A DNA stretch of 64,000 bases, taken from Pseudomonas alkylphenolica. Lineage in GTDB: Bacteria > Pseudomonadota > Gammaproteobacteria > Pseudomonadales > Pseudomonadaceae. The notes beneath the pieces are model-generated. The model was not told the DNA's origin. It ran no database searches and was given only the letters and a program-made list of their open reading frames with translations. Positions 18,018 through 32,248 of the stretch are shown piece after piece (within the stretch, counting starts at the first letter, position 1; every line of letters starts with the position of its first letter). The translations under genes were made by a program, and so were the position numbers. The stretch spans positions 5,407,501 through 5,471,500 of the forward strand of contig NZ_CP009048.1 in the NCBI RefSeq assembly GCF_000746525.1, read 5' to 3'.

Positions 18018-19760
18018 TTGGATGCGTCCACCATCAATAGCCTGTTCTTGATCGGCGCATTGCTGGTAGGTGCAAGTATTCTGGTCAGCTCACTGTCATC
18101 ACGGCTGGGCATCCCGATCCTGGTCATCATCCTCGCCGTCGGCATGCTCGCCGGCGTGGATGGCGGCGGCATCATCTTCAACAATTACCCGACCGCCTAT
18201 CTGGTGGGCAACCTGGCGCTGGCGGTGATCCTCCTCGACGGCGGCTTGCGCACGCGCGTGGCGAGTTTCCGCGTGGCCCTGTGGCCGGCGCTATCGCTGG
18301 CCACGGTCGGCGTGCTTATTACCACCGGGTTGACCGGCATGGTCGCCGCCTGGCTGTTCGACCTGAGCCTGATCCAGGGCCTGCTGATCGGTGCCATTGT
18401 CGGCTCCACCGACGCCGCCGCGGTGTTCTCGCTGCTCGGCGGCAAAGGGCTGAACGAACGGGTAACCGCGACCCTGGAGATCGAATCGGGCAGCAACGAC
18501 CCGATGGCGGTGTTCCTTACCGTCACCCTCATCGACATGATCGCCAGCGGCCAGACCGGCCTGCACTGGAGCCTGCTCACCCACCTGCTGCGCGAGTTCG
18601 GTATCGGCGGCCTGATGGGCCTCGGTGGCGGCTGGCTGATGCTGCAGTTGGTCAACCGCATCAACCTGGCGGGCGGCCTCTATCCGATCCTGGTGATTGC
18701 CGGTGGCCTGGTAGTGTTCTCCCTGACCAACGCCTTGCACGGCAGCGGCTTCCTCGCCGTGTACCTGTGCGGCCTGGTGCTGGGCAACCGGCCGATCCGC
18801 AGCCGCCACGGCATTCTGCACATGCTCGACGGCATGGCCTGGCTGGCACAGATCGGCATGTTCCTGGTCCTCGGCCTGCTGGTCACCCCGCATGACCTGC
18901 TGCCCATCGCCCTGCCCGCCCTGGGCCTGGCGCTGTGGATGATCATCTTTGCCCGGCCGCTGTCGGTGATTGCCAGCCTGCTGCCGTTCAAGGCCTTCCA
19001 CGGTCGTGAGAAAGCCTTTATCTCCTGGGTCGGCCTGCGCGGCGCGGTACCGATCATTCTCGCGGTGTTCCCGTTGATGGCCGGCCTGCCCGATGCCCAG
19101 CTGTTCTTCAACCTGGCGTTCTTTATCGTCCTGGTCTCGCTGTTGGTGCAAGGCACCAGCCTGCCGTGGATGGCCAAGCTGCTCAAGGTCACGGTGCCAC
19201 CCGACCCGGCGCCGATCTCGCGCTCGGCCCTGGAAGTGCACATCACCAGCGAGTGGGAACTGTTCGTCTACCGCCTCGGTGCGGAAAAATGGTGCATCGG
19301 CGCCGCCCTGCGTGAGCTGAAAATGCCCGAAGGCACGCGTATCGCCGCCCTGTTTCGTGGCCAGCAACTGCTCCATCCGTCGGGAAGTACCACCCTGGAA
19401 GTCGACGATCTGCTGTGCGTGATCGGCCACGAACACAACCTGCCGGCCCTCGGCAAGCTGTTCAGCCAGGCCCCGCAACGCGGTCTGGATTTGCGCTTCT
19501 TTGGTGACTTCGTGCTCGAAGGTGACGCAGAACTGGGGGCTGTAGCGGCGTTGTACGGTTTGCAGCTCGACGGCCAGGACCCGCATATGCCGCTCAGCCG
19601 CTTCATCGCCCAGAAGGTTGGCGGTGCGCCGGTGGTCGGTGACCAGATCGATTGGAACAACACCCTGTGGACGGTGGCTGTGATGGAGGGGAACAAGATC
19701 AGCAAAGTGGGCGTCAAATTCCCCGAAGGAACTCGACCGGGCCCCGGCTTGTTCCTTTAA
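18018..19760 (+). CDS. K+/H+ antiporter, NhaP2/CvrA family
   Basis: Inner-membrane CPA1-type cation/proton antiporter with about 12-13 membrane helices, followed by C-terminal cytoplasmic regulatory domains (about residues 400-580, TrkA-C-like and CorC/HlyC-like), an architecture typical of NhaP2/CvrA. Family members export K+ in exchange for H+ in cell-volume control. The TTG start at 18018 ([20 protein letters not shown]) is supported by GGAG at 18006-18009 with 8-nt spacing, and gives 580 residues, the usual length. The open frame continues upstream to 17892 but runs through the terminator. Exact ion preference cannot be read from sequence. Confidence 0.92.
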   Translation: MDASTINSLFLIGALLVGASILVSSLSSRLGIPILVIILAVGMLAGVDGGGIIFNNYPTAYLVGNLALAVILLDGGLRTRVASFRVALWPALSLATVGVLITTGLTGMVAAWLFDLSLIQGLLIGAIVGSTDAAAVFSLLGGKGLNERVTATLEIESGSNDPMAVFLTVTLIDMIASGQTGLHWSLLTHLLREFGIGGLMGLGGGWLMLQLVNRINLAGGLYPILVIAGGLVVFSLTNALHGSGFLAVYLCGLVLGNRPIRSRHGILHMLDGMAWLAQIGMFLVLGLLVTPHDLLPIALPALGLALWMIIFARPLSVIASLLPFKAFHGREKAFISWVGLRGAVPIILAVFPLMAGLPDAQLFFNLAFFIVLVSLLVQGTSLPWMAKLLKVTVPPDPAPISRSALEVHITSEWELFVYRLGAEKWCIGAALRELKMPEGTRIAALFRGQQLLHPSGSTTLEVDDLLCVIGHEHNLPALGKLFSQAPQRGLDLRFFGDFVLEGDAELGAVAALYGLQLDGQDPHMPLSRFIAQKVGGAPVVGDQIDWNNTLWTVAVMEGNKISKVGVKFPEGTRPGPGLFL

Positions 19761-19799
19761 ACTCAAAACTTCGCCCCTGGTTGCAAGAATTTTCTGCCT

Positions 19800-24678
<4,879 letters not shown>

Positions 24679-24683
24679 CCCGG

Positions 24684-24769
24684 TAGGAGCGGGCTTGTTG
24701 TGGGAGCGGGCTTGCCCCGCGATGCTCTGTAACTGACAAACCGCAATCGCGGGGCAAGCCCGCTCCCAC
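24684..24769. repeat. REP cluster between selO and trxC
   Basis: A partial unit (24684-24699) is followed by a full inverted pair (24700-24723 and 24746-24769) of the same REP sequence seen elsewhere in the window. It fills most of the 126-nt gap between selO and trxC. Confidence 0.92.
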
Positions 24770-24804
24770 AGACAGCCGCCCCACAGCCAAATCCTGGAGT
24801 ACCG

Positions 24805-25239
24805 ATGACCGATCCACTGCTAATACCCTGCCCGCACTGCAACGGCCTGAACCGCATCCCCGCTGAGCGCCTCGGCGATACGCCAAAATGCGGCCGCTGC
24901 AAGAACCCGGTGCTACTGAGCAAGCCCTTCGACCTCAAGCAAGGCGACTATGCCAGCCAGATCAAAGGCGACCTGCCGTTGTTGATCGACGTCTGGGCCG
25001 ACTGGTGCGGGCCATGCAAATCCTTCGCGCCAATCTTCGAACAGGCTGCCAGCCAGTTGAGCGGGCGCTGCCGCCTGGCCAAGCTGGACAGCGAGGCCAA
25101 TCAGCAACTGGCGGGGCAACTGGCAATTCGTTCGATTCCCAGCCTGATCCTGTTCAAGAACGGTAGGGAAGTGGCGCGCCAGAGCGGTGCATTTCCACTC
25201 CAGCAGCTACTGGAGTGGTTACGCAGCCAGGGGATCTAG
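24805..25239 (+). CDS. trxC: Thioredoxin TrxC (thioredoxin 2, zinc-ribbon type)
   Basis: Cytosolic protein disulfide reductase of the TrxC class. 144 residues. The N-terminal zinc ribbon has two CxxC pairs (CPHC near residue 10 and CGRC near 31), followed by a thioredoxin domain (about 45-140) with active site WADWCGPCKSF and the cis-Pro IRSIPSLILFKNGRE. The zinc ribbon and length distinguish it from TrxA. Its stop codon shares the CTAG at 25236-25239 with the stop of the convergent parA-type gene, so the two coding regions overlap by 4 nt. Confidence 0.95.
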   Translation: MTDPLLIPCPHCNGLNRIPAERLGDTPKCGRCKNPVLLSKPFDLKQGDYASQIKGDLPLLIDVWADWCGPCKSFAPIFEQAASQLSGRCRLAKLDSEANQQLAGQLAIRSIPSLILFKNGREVARQSGAFPLQQLLEWLRSQGI

Positions 25240-26009
25240 GCGTTTTCTTCCAGCAGTGCGTGCAACTCGACAAACTGCTGGGTCAGCTTGTGCCGGGGCT
25301 CCAGGTGGATCAACGGCAGGTTGGCCTGGTGCGACTCGCGCATCTTCACCGAACTGTTGAGGTACACCGGTAGCACCGGCAGACCTTCAGCCAGCAGCTC
25401 GTCGAGCATCTGCTGCGGCAGGCTGGCCCGGGCCTGGAACTGGTTGACGACAATGCCTTCGACTTGCAGGTCTTCATTGTGGTCTTCCTTGAGCTCTTCG
25501 ATTTCGGCCAGCAGGCCGTACAGCGCCTGGCGGGAAAAGCTGTCGCAATCGAAGGGAATCAACACGCGATCAGCAGCGATCAGCGCAGAAACCGCGTAAA
25601 AATTCAGGGCTGGCGGGGTATCCAGATAGATCCGGTCGTAGTCCTCTTCCAGCTCGTCGAGCAGTTTGCGCAGCTTGTTGATCTTGTGCTTGGCCTCAAG
25701 CTTGGGCTGCAGGTCGGCCAGCTCGGCGGTGGCGGTCACCACATGCAGGTTGTCGAAGGGGGTTTCGTAGATATCGACCTTGTTCTTCTTGGCAAACGGC
25801 CCGGATGACAGGGTCTGCTTGAAGAAATCGGCAATGCCCATGGGAATGTCCTCGCCGGTCAGCCCGGTGAGGTACTGGGTCGAGTTGGCCTGGGCATCCA
25901 GGTCGATCAGCAAGGTTCGATAGCCTTCATTGGCACTCACTGCCGCCAGGTTGCAGGCAATGCTCGATTTGCCCACACCACCTTTCTGATTGAACACCAC
26001 GCGCCGCAT
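25236..26009 (-). CDS. Orphan ParA/MinD-like partition ATPase
   Basis: 257 residues of the ParA superfamily: the deviant Walker A KGGVGKSS at about residues 9-16 (FNQKGGVGKSSIACNLAA), switch I region LLIDLDAQANSTQYL, and the switch II/Walker B strand YDRIYLDTPPALNFYAVSAL. There is no ParB, no obvious parS array and no flagellar or chemotaxis gene beside it, so this is not the chromosomal parAB locus. A role in positioning some protein complex is possible, but the cargo is unknown. It is convergent with trxC, with overlapping stop codons. Confidence 0.85.
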   Translation of the reverse strand: MRRVVFNQKGGVGKSSIACNLAAVSANEGYRTLLIDLDAQANSTQYLTGLTGEDIPMGIADFFKQTLSSGPFAKKNKVDIYETPFDNLHVVTATAELADLQPKLEAKHKINKLRKLLDELEEDYDRIYLDTPPALNFYAVSALIAADRVLIPFDCDSFSRQALYGLLAEIEELKEDHNEDLQVEGIVVNQFQARASLPQQMLDELLAEGLPVLPVYLNSSVKMRESHQANLPLIHLEPRHKLTQQFVELHALLEENA

Positions 26010-26089
26010 GGAAAGACCTCCGTGTATCTGGGAATGACCGAGTATGTCGGCGCAGCGCCGGTTTAGCCAGCACCATCCAGCCCCTCAAA

Positions 26090-26983
26090 TCAATGAATCG
26101 GCTTACCGCACAACAATGCTGCAAAGGTGTCGGCCATCACCGACGACGATTCACGCCGCTGCACCAGCCATACCGCCGTGTCCGCGCCCTCGTCGAGCAG
26201 TTCGCGGTACACCACGCCATCGATGCGCATGCGCTGGAACGAGGCCGGCAATACCGACACCCCCAGGCCCGCTGACACCAAACCGATGATGGTCATCGCC
26301 TCGCCAGCCTCCTGGGCAAAGTGCGGACTGAAGCCCGCCTGCCGGGCCAGGCTCAACAACTGCGCGTACAGGCCGCTGCCGTAACTGCGCGGAAAGAACA
26401 CGAACGGCTGCTCGGCCAGCGCCGCCATGTACAACCCGCCTTCACTACCCTGGGCCAGCGGATGCGCAGCGTTGATTACCGCGACCAAGGGCTCACGGAA
26501 CAACTCCGTGGCCACCAGGCTTTCCGGCAGAGCCAAGGGCCGTATCAGGCCGACTTCAATACTTTCATCGAGCACCGCGTCGGCCACCGCCTGACTGCTC
26601 ATCTCCTTGAGATTCAGGTGCACGGCCGGAAACCGTTGGCGAAAGGCGTAGATCGCTTTAGGGATCGTGGAGTTGAAAGGCGCCGATGAGGTGAAGCCAA
26701 TCTTCATCTCGCCCAGCTCACCCAGCTGCGCACGGCGGGCGACATCGGCGGCCTTGTCGACCTGGGCCAGCACCAGGCGTGCCTCTTCGAGAAACAGGCG
26801 CCCCGCCTCACTGAGTTCGACACGACGATTGGTCCGCTCGAACAGACGCGCCCCAAGCTCCTGCTCCAGGGCCTGGATTTGCTGGCTCAAGGGCGGTTGA
26901 GAAATCCCCAGGTTCTGCGCCGCCCGGCCAAAATGCAGCTCTTCGGCGACAGCAATGAAGTAACGCAGGTGGCGCAATTCCAT
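26090..26983 (-). CDS. LysR-family transcriptional regulator
   Basis: 297 residues: a winged helix-turn-helix at about residues 1-60 (MELRHLRYFIAVAEELHFGR then PPLSQQIQALEQELGARLF) and a LysR substrate-binding domain (about 90-295). It is divergent from the MFS gene across 120 nt containing a palindrome, so it most likely controls that transporter and itself. The effector cannot be predicted from sequence. Confidence 0.92.
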   Translation of the reverse strand: MELRHLRYFIAVAEELHFGRAAQNLGISQPPLSQQIQALEQELGARLFERTNRRVELSEAGRLFLEEARLVLAQVDKAADVARRAQLGELGEMKIGFTSSAPFNSTIPKAIYAFRQRFPAVHLNLKEMSSQAVADAVLDESIEVGLIRPLALPESLVATELFREPLVAVINAAHPLAQGSEGGLYMAALAEQPFVFFPRSYGSGLYAQLLSLARQAGFSPHFAQEAGEAMTIIGLVSAGLGVSVLPASFQRMRIDGVVYRELLDEGADTAVWLVQRRESSSVMADTFAALLCGKPIH

Positions 26984-27024
26984 GGCAACTCCAATAGGTC
27001 GTAAAACCTCTTAAACATGTCGAA

Positions 27025-27034
27025 CAATATATTG
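27025..27034. promoter_or_regulatory. Candidate LysR operator
   Basis: CAATATATTG is a perfect 10-bp palindrome in the AT-rich centre of the LysR-MFS divergent region (26984-27103), the expected position for a LysR-type regulator box. The assignment rests on position and symmetry only. Confidence 0.4.
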
Positions 27035-27103
27035 GAAATGATCATTAGCCAGCTATATGCTTTTTTCACTGCCTGACAGGCCGTAGCGCCCCCGAGGTCA
27101 TCC

Positions 27104-28366
27104 GTGAAAACTGCTGTTGCTCCACACGTCCACGAACTGCCCCCCGCCCCGCTCGACGAGAGCGTCGCAAGCCTGAACGAACGCTGGATCGAAAAGGGCA
27201 CCCCGGCCTTTTTGCGTACCGTACTGGCGCTGTTCTGCGGCGGCTTTGCCACCTTTGCCCTGCTCTACTGCGTGCAGCCGATGATGCCGCTGCTGTCCCA
27301 GGAATTCTCCATCAGCGCTGCGCAAAGCAGCCTGATTCTCTCGGTCTCGACCGGCATGCTGGCGGTCGGCCTGCTGATCACCGGGCCCATCTCGGATCGC
27401 ATCGGGCGCAAGCCGGTGATGGTGTTTGCCCTGTTCTGCGCGGCCCTGTGCACCCTCGTCAGCGCGCTGATGCCCAGCTGGCACGGCGTGCTGCTGAGCC
27501 GTGCGCTGCTGGGGCTGTCGCTGAGCGGCCTGGCGGCCGTGGCGATGACGTATCTGAGCGAAGAGATCCATCCACAGCACATTGGCCTGGCCATGGGCCT
27601 GTATATCGGTGGCAACGCCATTGGCGGCATGAGCGGTCGCCTGATCACCGGGGTTCTGATCGATTTCGTCAGCTGGCACACGGCACTGCTGGTGATTGGC
27701 AGCCTGGCCCTGATCGCGGCAGTAGTGTTCTGGAAAGTGCTGCCCGAGTCGCGAAACTTTCGCCCGCGCTCACTGCACCCGCGCAGCCTGCTGGAGGGTT
27801 TTACCCTGCACTTTCGCGATGCCGGACTGCCCTGGCTGTTCCTCGAAGCCTTCCTGCTGATGGGCGCCTTCGTCACCCTGTTCAACTACATCGGCTATCG
27901 CCTGCTGGCCGAGCCTTATCACATGAGCCAGGTGTTGGTCGGCTTGCTGTCGGTGGTCTACCTGTCGGGCATCTACAGCTCGGCGCAGATCGGTGCCCTG
28001 GCCGACAAACTGGGGCGGCGCAAAGTGTTCTGGGGCACCATCCTGCTGATGTTCAGCGGCCTGCTGCTGACCTTGTTCAGCCCCTTGCTGCTGGTGATCG
28101 TCGGCATGCTGGTGTTCACCTTCGGCTTCTTCGGCGCGCACTCGGTGGCCAGTAGCTGGATTGGCCGGCGCGCGACCAAAGCCAAAGGCCAGGCGTCATC
28201 GTTGTACCTGTTCAGTTACTACGCGGGATCGAGTGTGGCCGGGACGGCCGGTGGGGTGTTCTGGCACCTGGGTGGGTGGAACGGGATCGGGCTGTTCATT
28301 GGCAGCTTGCTGGTGGTGGCGTTGCTGGTGGCACTGCACTTGAGCCGGTTGCCGGTCAAAGCCTGA
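27104..28366 (+). CDS. MFS transporter, YnfM-like efflux family
   Basis: 420 residues with 12 predicted membrane helices after a 40-residue cytoplasmic N-terminus. MFS motif A is seen in the second-third helix loop (GPISDRIGRKPVMV) and again, degenerate, in the second half (GALADKLGRRKVFWG). It resembles drug:H+ antiporters of the YnfM type, with TYLSEEIHPQHIGLAMGLYIGGNA in the middle. It begins with GTG. Control by the divergent LysR regulator is likely; the substrate is unknown. A REP pair follows the stop codon by 5 nt. Confidence 0.88.
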   Translation: MKTAVAPHVHELPPAPLDESVASLNERWIEKGTPAFLRTVLALFCGGFATFALLYCVQPMMPLLSQEFSISAAQSSLILSVSTGMLAVGLLITGPISDRIGRKPVMVFALFCAALCTLVSALMPSWHGVLLSRALLGLSLSGLAAVAMTYLSEEIHPQHIGLAMGLYIGGNAIGGMSGRLITGVLIDFVSWHTALLVIGSLALIAAVVFWKVLPESRNFRPRSLHPRSLLEGFTLHFRDAGLPWLFLEAFLLMGAFVTLFNYIGYRLLAEPYHMSQVLVGLLSVVYLSGIYSSAQIGALADKLGRRKVFWGTILLMFSGLLLTLFSPLLLVIVGMLVFTFGFFGAHSVASSWIGRRATKAKGQASSLYLFSYYAGSSVAGTAGGVFWHLGGWNGIGLFIGSLLVVALLVALHLSRLPVKA

Positions 28367-28371
28367 ATGCC

Positions 28372-28421
28372 ATCGCGGGGCAAGCCCGCTCCCACCGGTG
28401 GGAGCGGGCTTGCCCCGCGAT
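28372..28421. repeat. Inverted REP pair between the MFS and BOF genes
   Basis: Two oppositely oriented REP units (28372-28395 and 28398-28421) are almost back to back with a 2-nt gap. They lie between two convergent genes, where the long hairpin could serve as a shared transcript end. Confidence 0.92.
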
Positions 28422-28427
28422 GCTCTA

Positions 28428-28775
28428 TTAGTTAACTACCTCAACCAGATCAACATCCACTTCACGGCTCATCAAGTGCTTCTCGACTTCACCGGTCAGC
28501 TTGACCTTGGTCTTCTCGCTGAAGGCCACTGGCGGCATGTCTTCATTGTCGATTTCGACTTTGATGGTGCCGGTGCTGTCCTTGAATTCGTACTTGTCAT
28601 CGTTGTTCAGCTTCTTCACCACGAAGCCTTGCAGCACCACCGGGGTGTCGTCGGCAGCATCGTTGGCTGCGGATACGGTGGTCACCGGCTGAGCACCTGG
28701 ACCGGTATAACCGGCTGCCAGAGCAGCGGTACTGAACAAAGGGGCAAGCAGCAGAGCGAGGTAGCGGGTTTTCAT
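28428..28775 (-). CDS. Small periplasmic BOF (OB-fold) protein, YgiW/YdeI-like
   Basis: 115 residues: a signal peptide (1 to about 20, cut after LAA) and one bacterial OB-fold domain (about 40-115, VVLQGFVVKKLNNDDKYEFK then DSTGTIKVEIDNEDMPPVAF). Family members in enteric bacteria are induced by stress and bind small cationic ligands. Start ATG 28775 was chosen because it opens a clean signal peptide; the frame continues to 28823 without support. The gene for a cytochrome b561 lies 60 nt upstream on the same strand, suggesting a shared transcript. Confidence 0.87.
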   Translation of the reverse strand: MKTRYLALLLAPLFSTAALAAGYTGPGAQPVTTVSAANDAADDTPVVLQGFVVKKLNNDDKYEFKDSTGTIKVEIDNEDMPPVAFSEKTKVKLTGEVEKHLMSREVDVDLVEVVN

Positions 28776-28835
28776 GAGTCTTGTCCATTTCAAGTTTTGA
28801 TGGGCCCAGCATAACCATCGCAACTGAATTCAAAC

Positions 28836-29372
28836 TTAATCGCCCCAGCCCTTGATGTTGATCTGCATACGCCGCAGCACCCGGCGACCGCAACACTCAT
28901 GCCAGATGACCGCCAGGATATGCCCCGCAACCAACAACGCCAGCACAAGCGAGGAAAGCCGGTGCAGCAGGTTGAACCCTTCCAACCATTCAGGCGCGTG
29001 CAGGAGTTGCGGAATCTGTACCCAACCGAACAGATCGATGGGCCGCGTCATCATCAGCACGCCGGTCAGCAGCACCAACGCGGTTACGCCATACAGCAGA
29101 AGATGGACGATACGCGCCAGTCCAGCGGGCTCCCCTACCCTTGGTGGGGCCGTCCAACGCAACCAGCAGCGCATCACGAACAGCGGAATGAACAACGTGG
29201 TCAGCGCCACATTGAAGTCGGCAATCGCCTGGCTCAACGGGGTATGCATTGCAAACAGCAGTACATAGCCAGCGCTAAGCAGGGTCCATAGGATGACCCC
29301 GGCCGACAGCCAGTGCAGCAGCACCTGCATCCCCGGATACCGCTGTGTACACGCCTGAAAATCATATTGCAT
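28836..29372 (-). CDS. Cytochrome b561-family membrane protein
   Basis: 178 residues with four predicted membrane helices and His residues placed for two b-type haems (LLHWLSAG in helix 1, IVHLLLYG in helix 3, LLHRLSSLVLALLVAGHILAV in helix 4). This is the layout of the CybB-type inner-membrane cytochromes that move electrons from quinol; its partner is unknown. ATG 29372 gives the family-like start MQYDFQACTQRYPGMQVLLH. The following gene encodes a small periplasmic stress-type protein; a functional link is only suggested by position. Confidence 0.88.
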   Translation of the reverse strand: MQYDFQACTQRYPGMQVLLHWLSAGVILWTLLSAGYVLLFAMHTPLSQAIADFNVALTTLFIPLFVMRCWLRWTAPPRVGEPAGLARIVHLLLYGVTALVLLTGVLMMTRPIDLFGWVQIPQLLHAPEWLEGFNLLHRLSSLVLALLVAGHILAVIWHECCGRRVLRRMQINIKGWGD

Positions 29373-29512
29373 GAATGACTCGTCCTCTCGCTCCTGAGCC
29401 GCCACCGGCGGATGAACAAGAGGGTATGGGAATCGTCAAACTGGCCCAGCCGGAGCGATTTCCCCCAAGCCCTGCAAATCCCCAAAGCGCTTGCCTTTAC
29501 GGCGCACAAACA

Positions 29513-29541
29513 AAAACGCCCGACACAAAGTCGGGCGTTTT
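29513..29541 (-). terminator. Intrinsic terminator after hemE
   Basis: A 12-bp perfect stem, AAAACGCCCGAC (29513-29524) with GTCGGGCGTTTT (29530-29541), and a 5-nt loop. Read on the minus strand it ends in a T-run 16 nt after the hemE stop. Confidence 0.9.
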
Positions 29542-29557
29542 CTTACATCACTCACTC

Positions 29558-30622
29558 TCAGACGTGATACTGCGCCGACAGCTCGTGCACGGCGTTGATG
29601 AACGCGCCTGCGTGCTCCGGATCGACTTCCGGAGTAATGCCGTGGCCGAGGTTGAAGACATGACCGGTGCCATGGCCATAGCTGGCCAGGATGCGCCCGA
29701 CTTCGCCACGGATGGCTTCAGGCTTGGCGTAGAGCACGGTCGGGTCCATGTTGCCCTGCAGGGCGACCTTGTTGCCGACACGCTGGCGGGCTTCGCCGAT
29801 GTCGCAGGTCCAGTCCAGGCCCAGCGCGTCGGCGCCGGCGTCGGCGATGCTTTCCAGCCACAGGCCACCATTCTTGGTGAACAGGATGACCGGTACCTTG
29901 CGTCCTTCATGCTCGCGAATCAGGCCGCTGACGATCTTGCGCATATAGGCCAGGGAGAACTCCTGGTAGGCCGCTGCCGACAGGTTGCCACCCCAGGTGT
30001 CGAAGATCTGCACGGCTTGCGCACCGGCGAGGATCTGACCGTTGAGATAGCTGATGACCGACTGCGCCAGCTTGTCGAGCAGCAGGTGCATGGCCTGCGG
30101 GTTGTCGTAGAGCATGGCCTTGGTCTTGCGGAAGTCTTTCGACGAGCCGCCTTCGACCATGTAGGTGGCCAGGGTCCACGGGCTGCCGGAGAAGCCGATC
30201 AGCGGCACACGGCCGTTGAGCTCGCGGCGGATGGTGCTGACCGCGTCCATCACGTAGCCGAGGTCTTTCTGCGGATCAGGGATCGGCAGTGCTTCGATGT
30301 CGGCCAGGGTGCTGATGACCTTCTTGAAACGCGGGCCTTCGCCGGTTTCAAAGTACAGGCCCTGGCCCATGGCGTCGGGGATGGTGAGGATATCGGAGAA
30401 CAGGATCGCGGCGTCCAGCGGGTAGCGGTCCAGCGGCTGCAGGGTGACCTCGCAGGCGAACTGCGGGTTCATGCACAGGCTCATGAAGTCACCGGCCTTG
30501 GCGCGGCTGGCGCGGTACTCCGGCAGGTAGCGGCCGGCCTGGCGCATCATCCACACTGGGGTAACGTCTACAGGTTGCTTGAGCAGGGCGCGCAGAAAAC
30601 GATCGTTCTTCAAGGCAGTCAT
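29558..30622 (-). CDS. hemE: Uroporphyrinogen decarboxylase
   Basis: Removes four carboxyl groups from uroporphyrinogen III to give coproporphyrinogen III in haem synthesis. 354 residues, the standard length, with the N-terminal signature [21 protein letters not shown], the catalytic Asp in [14 protein letters not shown], and the later [17 protein letters not shown] and [15 protein letters not shown] blocks. It lies between two intrinsic terminators and so is probably transcribed alone. Confidence 0.98.
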   Translation of the reverse strand: MTALKNDRFLRALLKQPVDVTPVWMMRQAGRYLPEYRASRAKAGDFMSLCMNPQFACEVTLQPLDRYPLDAAILFSDILTIPDAMGQGLYFETGEGPRFKKVISTLADIEALPIPDPQKDLGYVMDAVSTIRRELNGRVPLIGFSGSPWTLATYMVEGGSSKDFRKTKAMLYDNPQAMHLLLDKLAQSVISYLNGQILAGAQAVQIFDTWGGNLSAAAYQEFSLAYMRKIVSGLIREHEGRKVPVILFTKNGGLWLESIADAGADALGLDWTCDIGEARQRVGNKVALQGNMDPTVLYAKPEAIRGEVGRILASYGHGTGHVFNLGHGITPEVDPEHAGAFINAVHELSAQYHV

Positions 30623-30669
30623 GTCGGCATCCGGAAAAAAAGTGCGGGCATTTTCTCAGACACCAACGG

Positions 30670-30697
30670 AAAAGGCACGGTAAGTACCGTGCCTTTT
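30670..30697 (-). terminator. Intrinsic terminator between gltD and hemE
   Basis: A 13-bp perfect inverted repeat (AAAAGGCACGGTA with TACCGTGCCTTTT) and a 2-nt loop. A/T runs at both ends let it work in either direction; on the minus strand it closes the gltBD transcript. Confidence 0.85.
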
Positions 30698-30737
30698 GTC
30701 TATCGACTTGTGACAGATCAATAGATTTGTTGAATTC

Positions 30738-30796
30738 ATCGCGGGGCAAGCCCGCTCCCACCGGTAATCTCTGTGGGAGCGAGCTTGCCCCGCGAT
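30738..30796. repeat. Inverted REP pair at the gltD stop codon
   Basis: REP units at 30738-30761 and 30773-30796 in opposite orientation. The second ends at the base directly next to the gltD stop codon (30797-30799). Confidence 0.92.
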
Positions 30797-32248
<1,452 letters not shown>

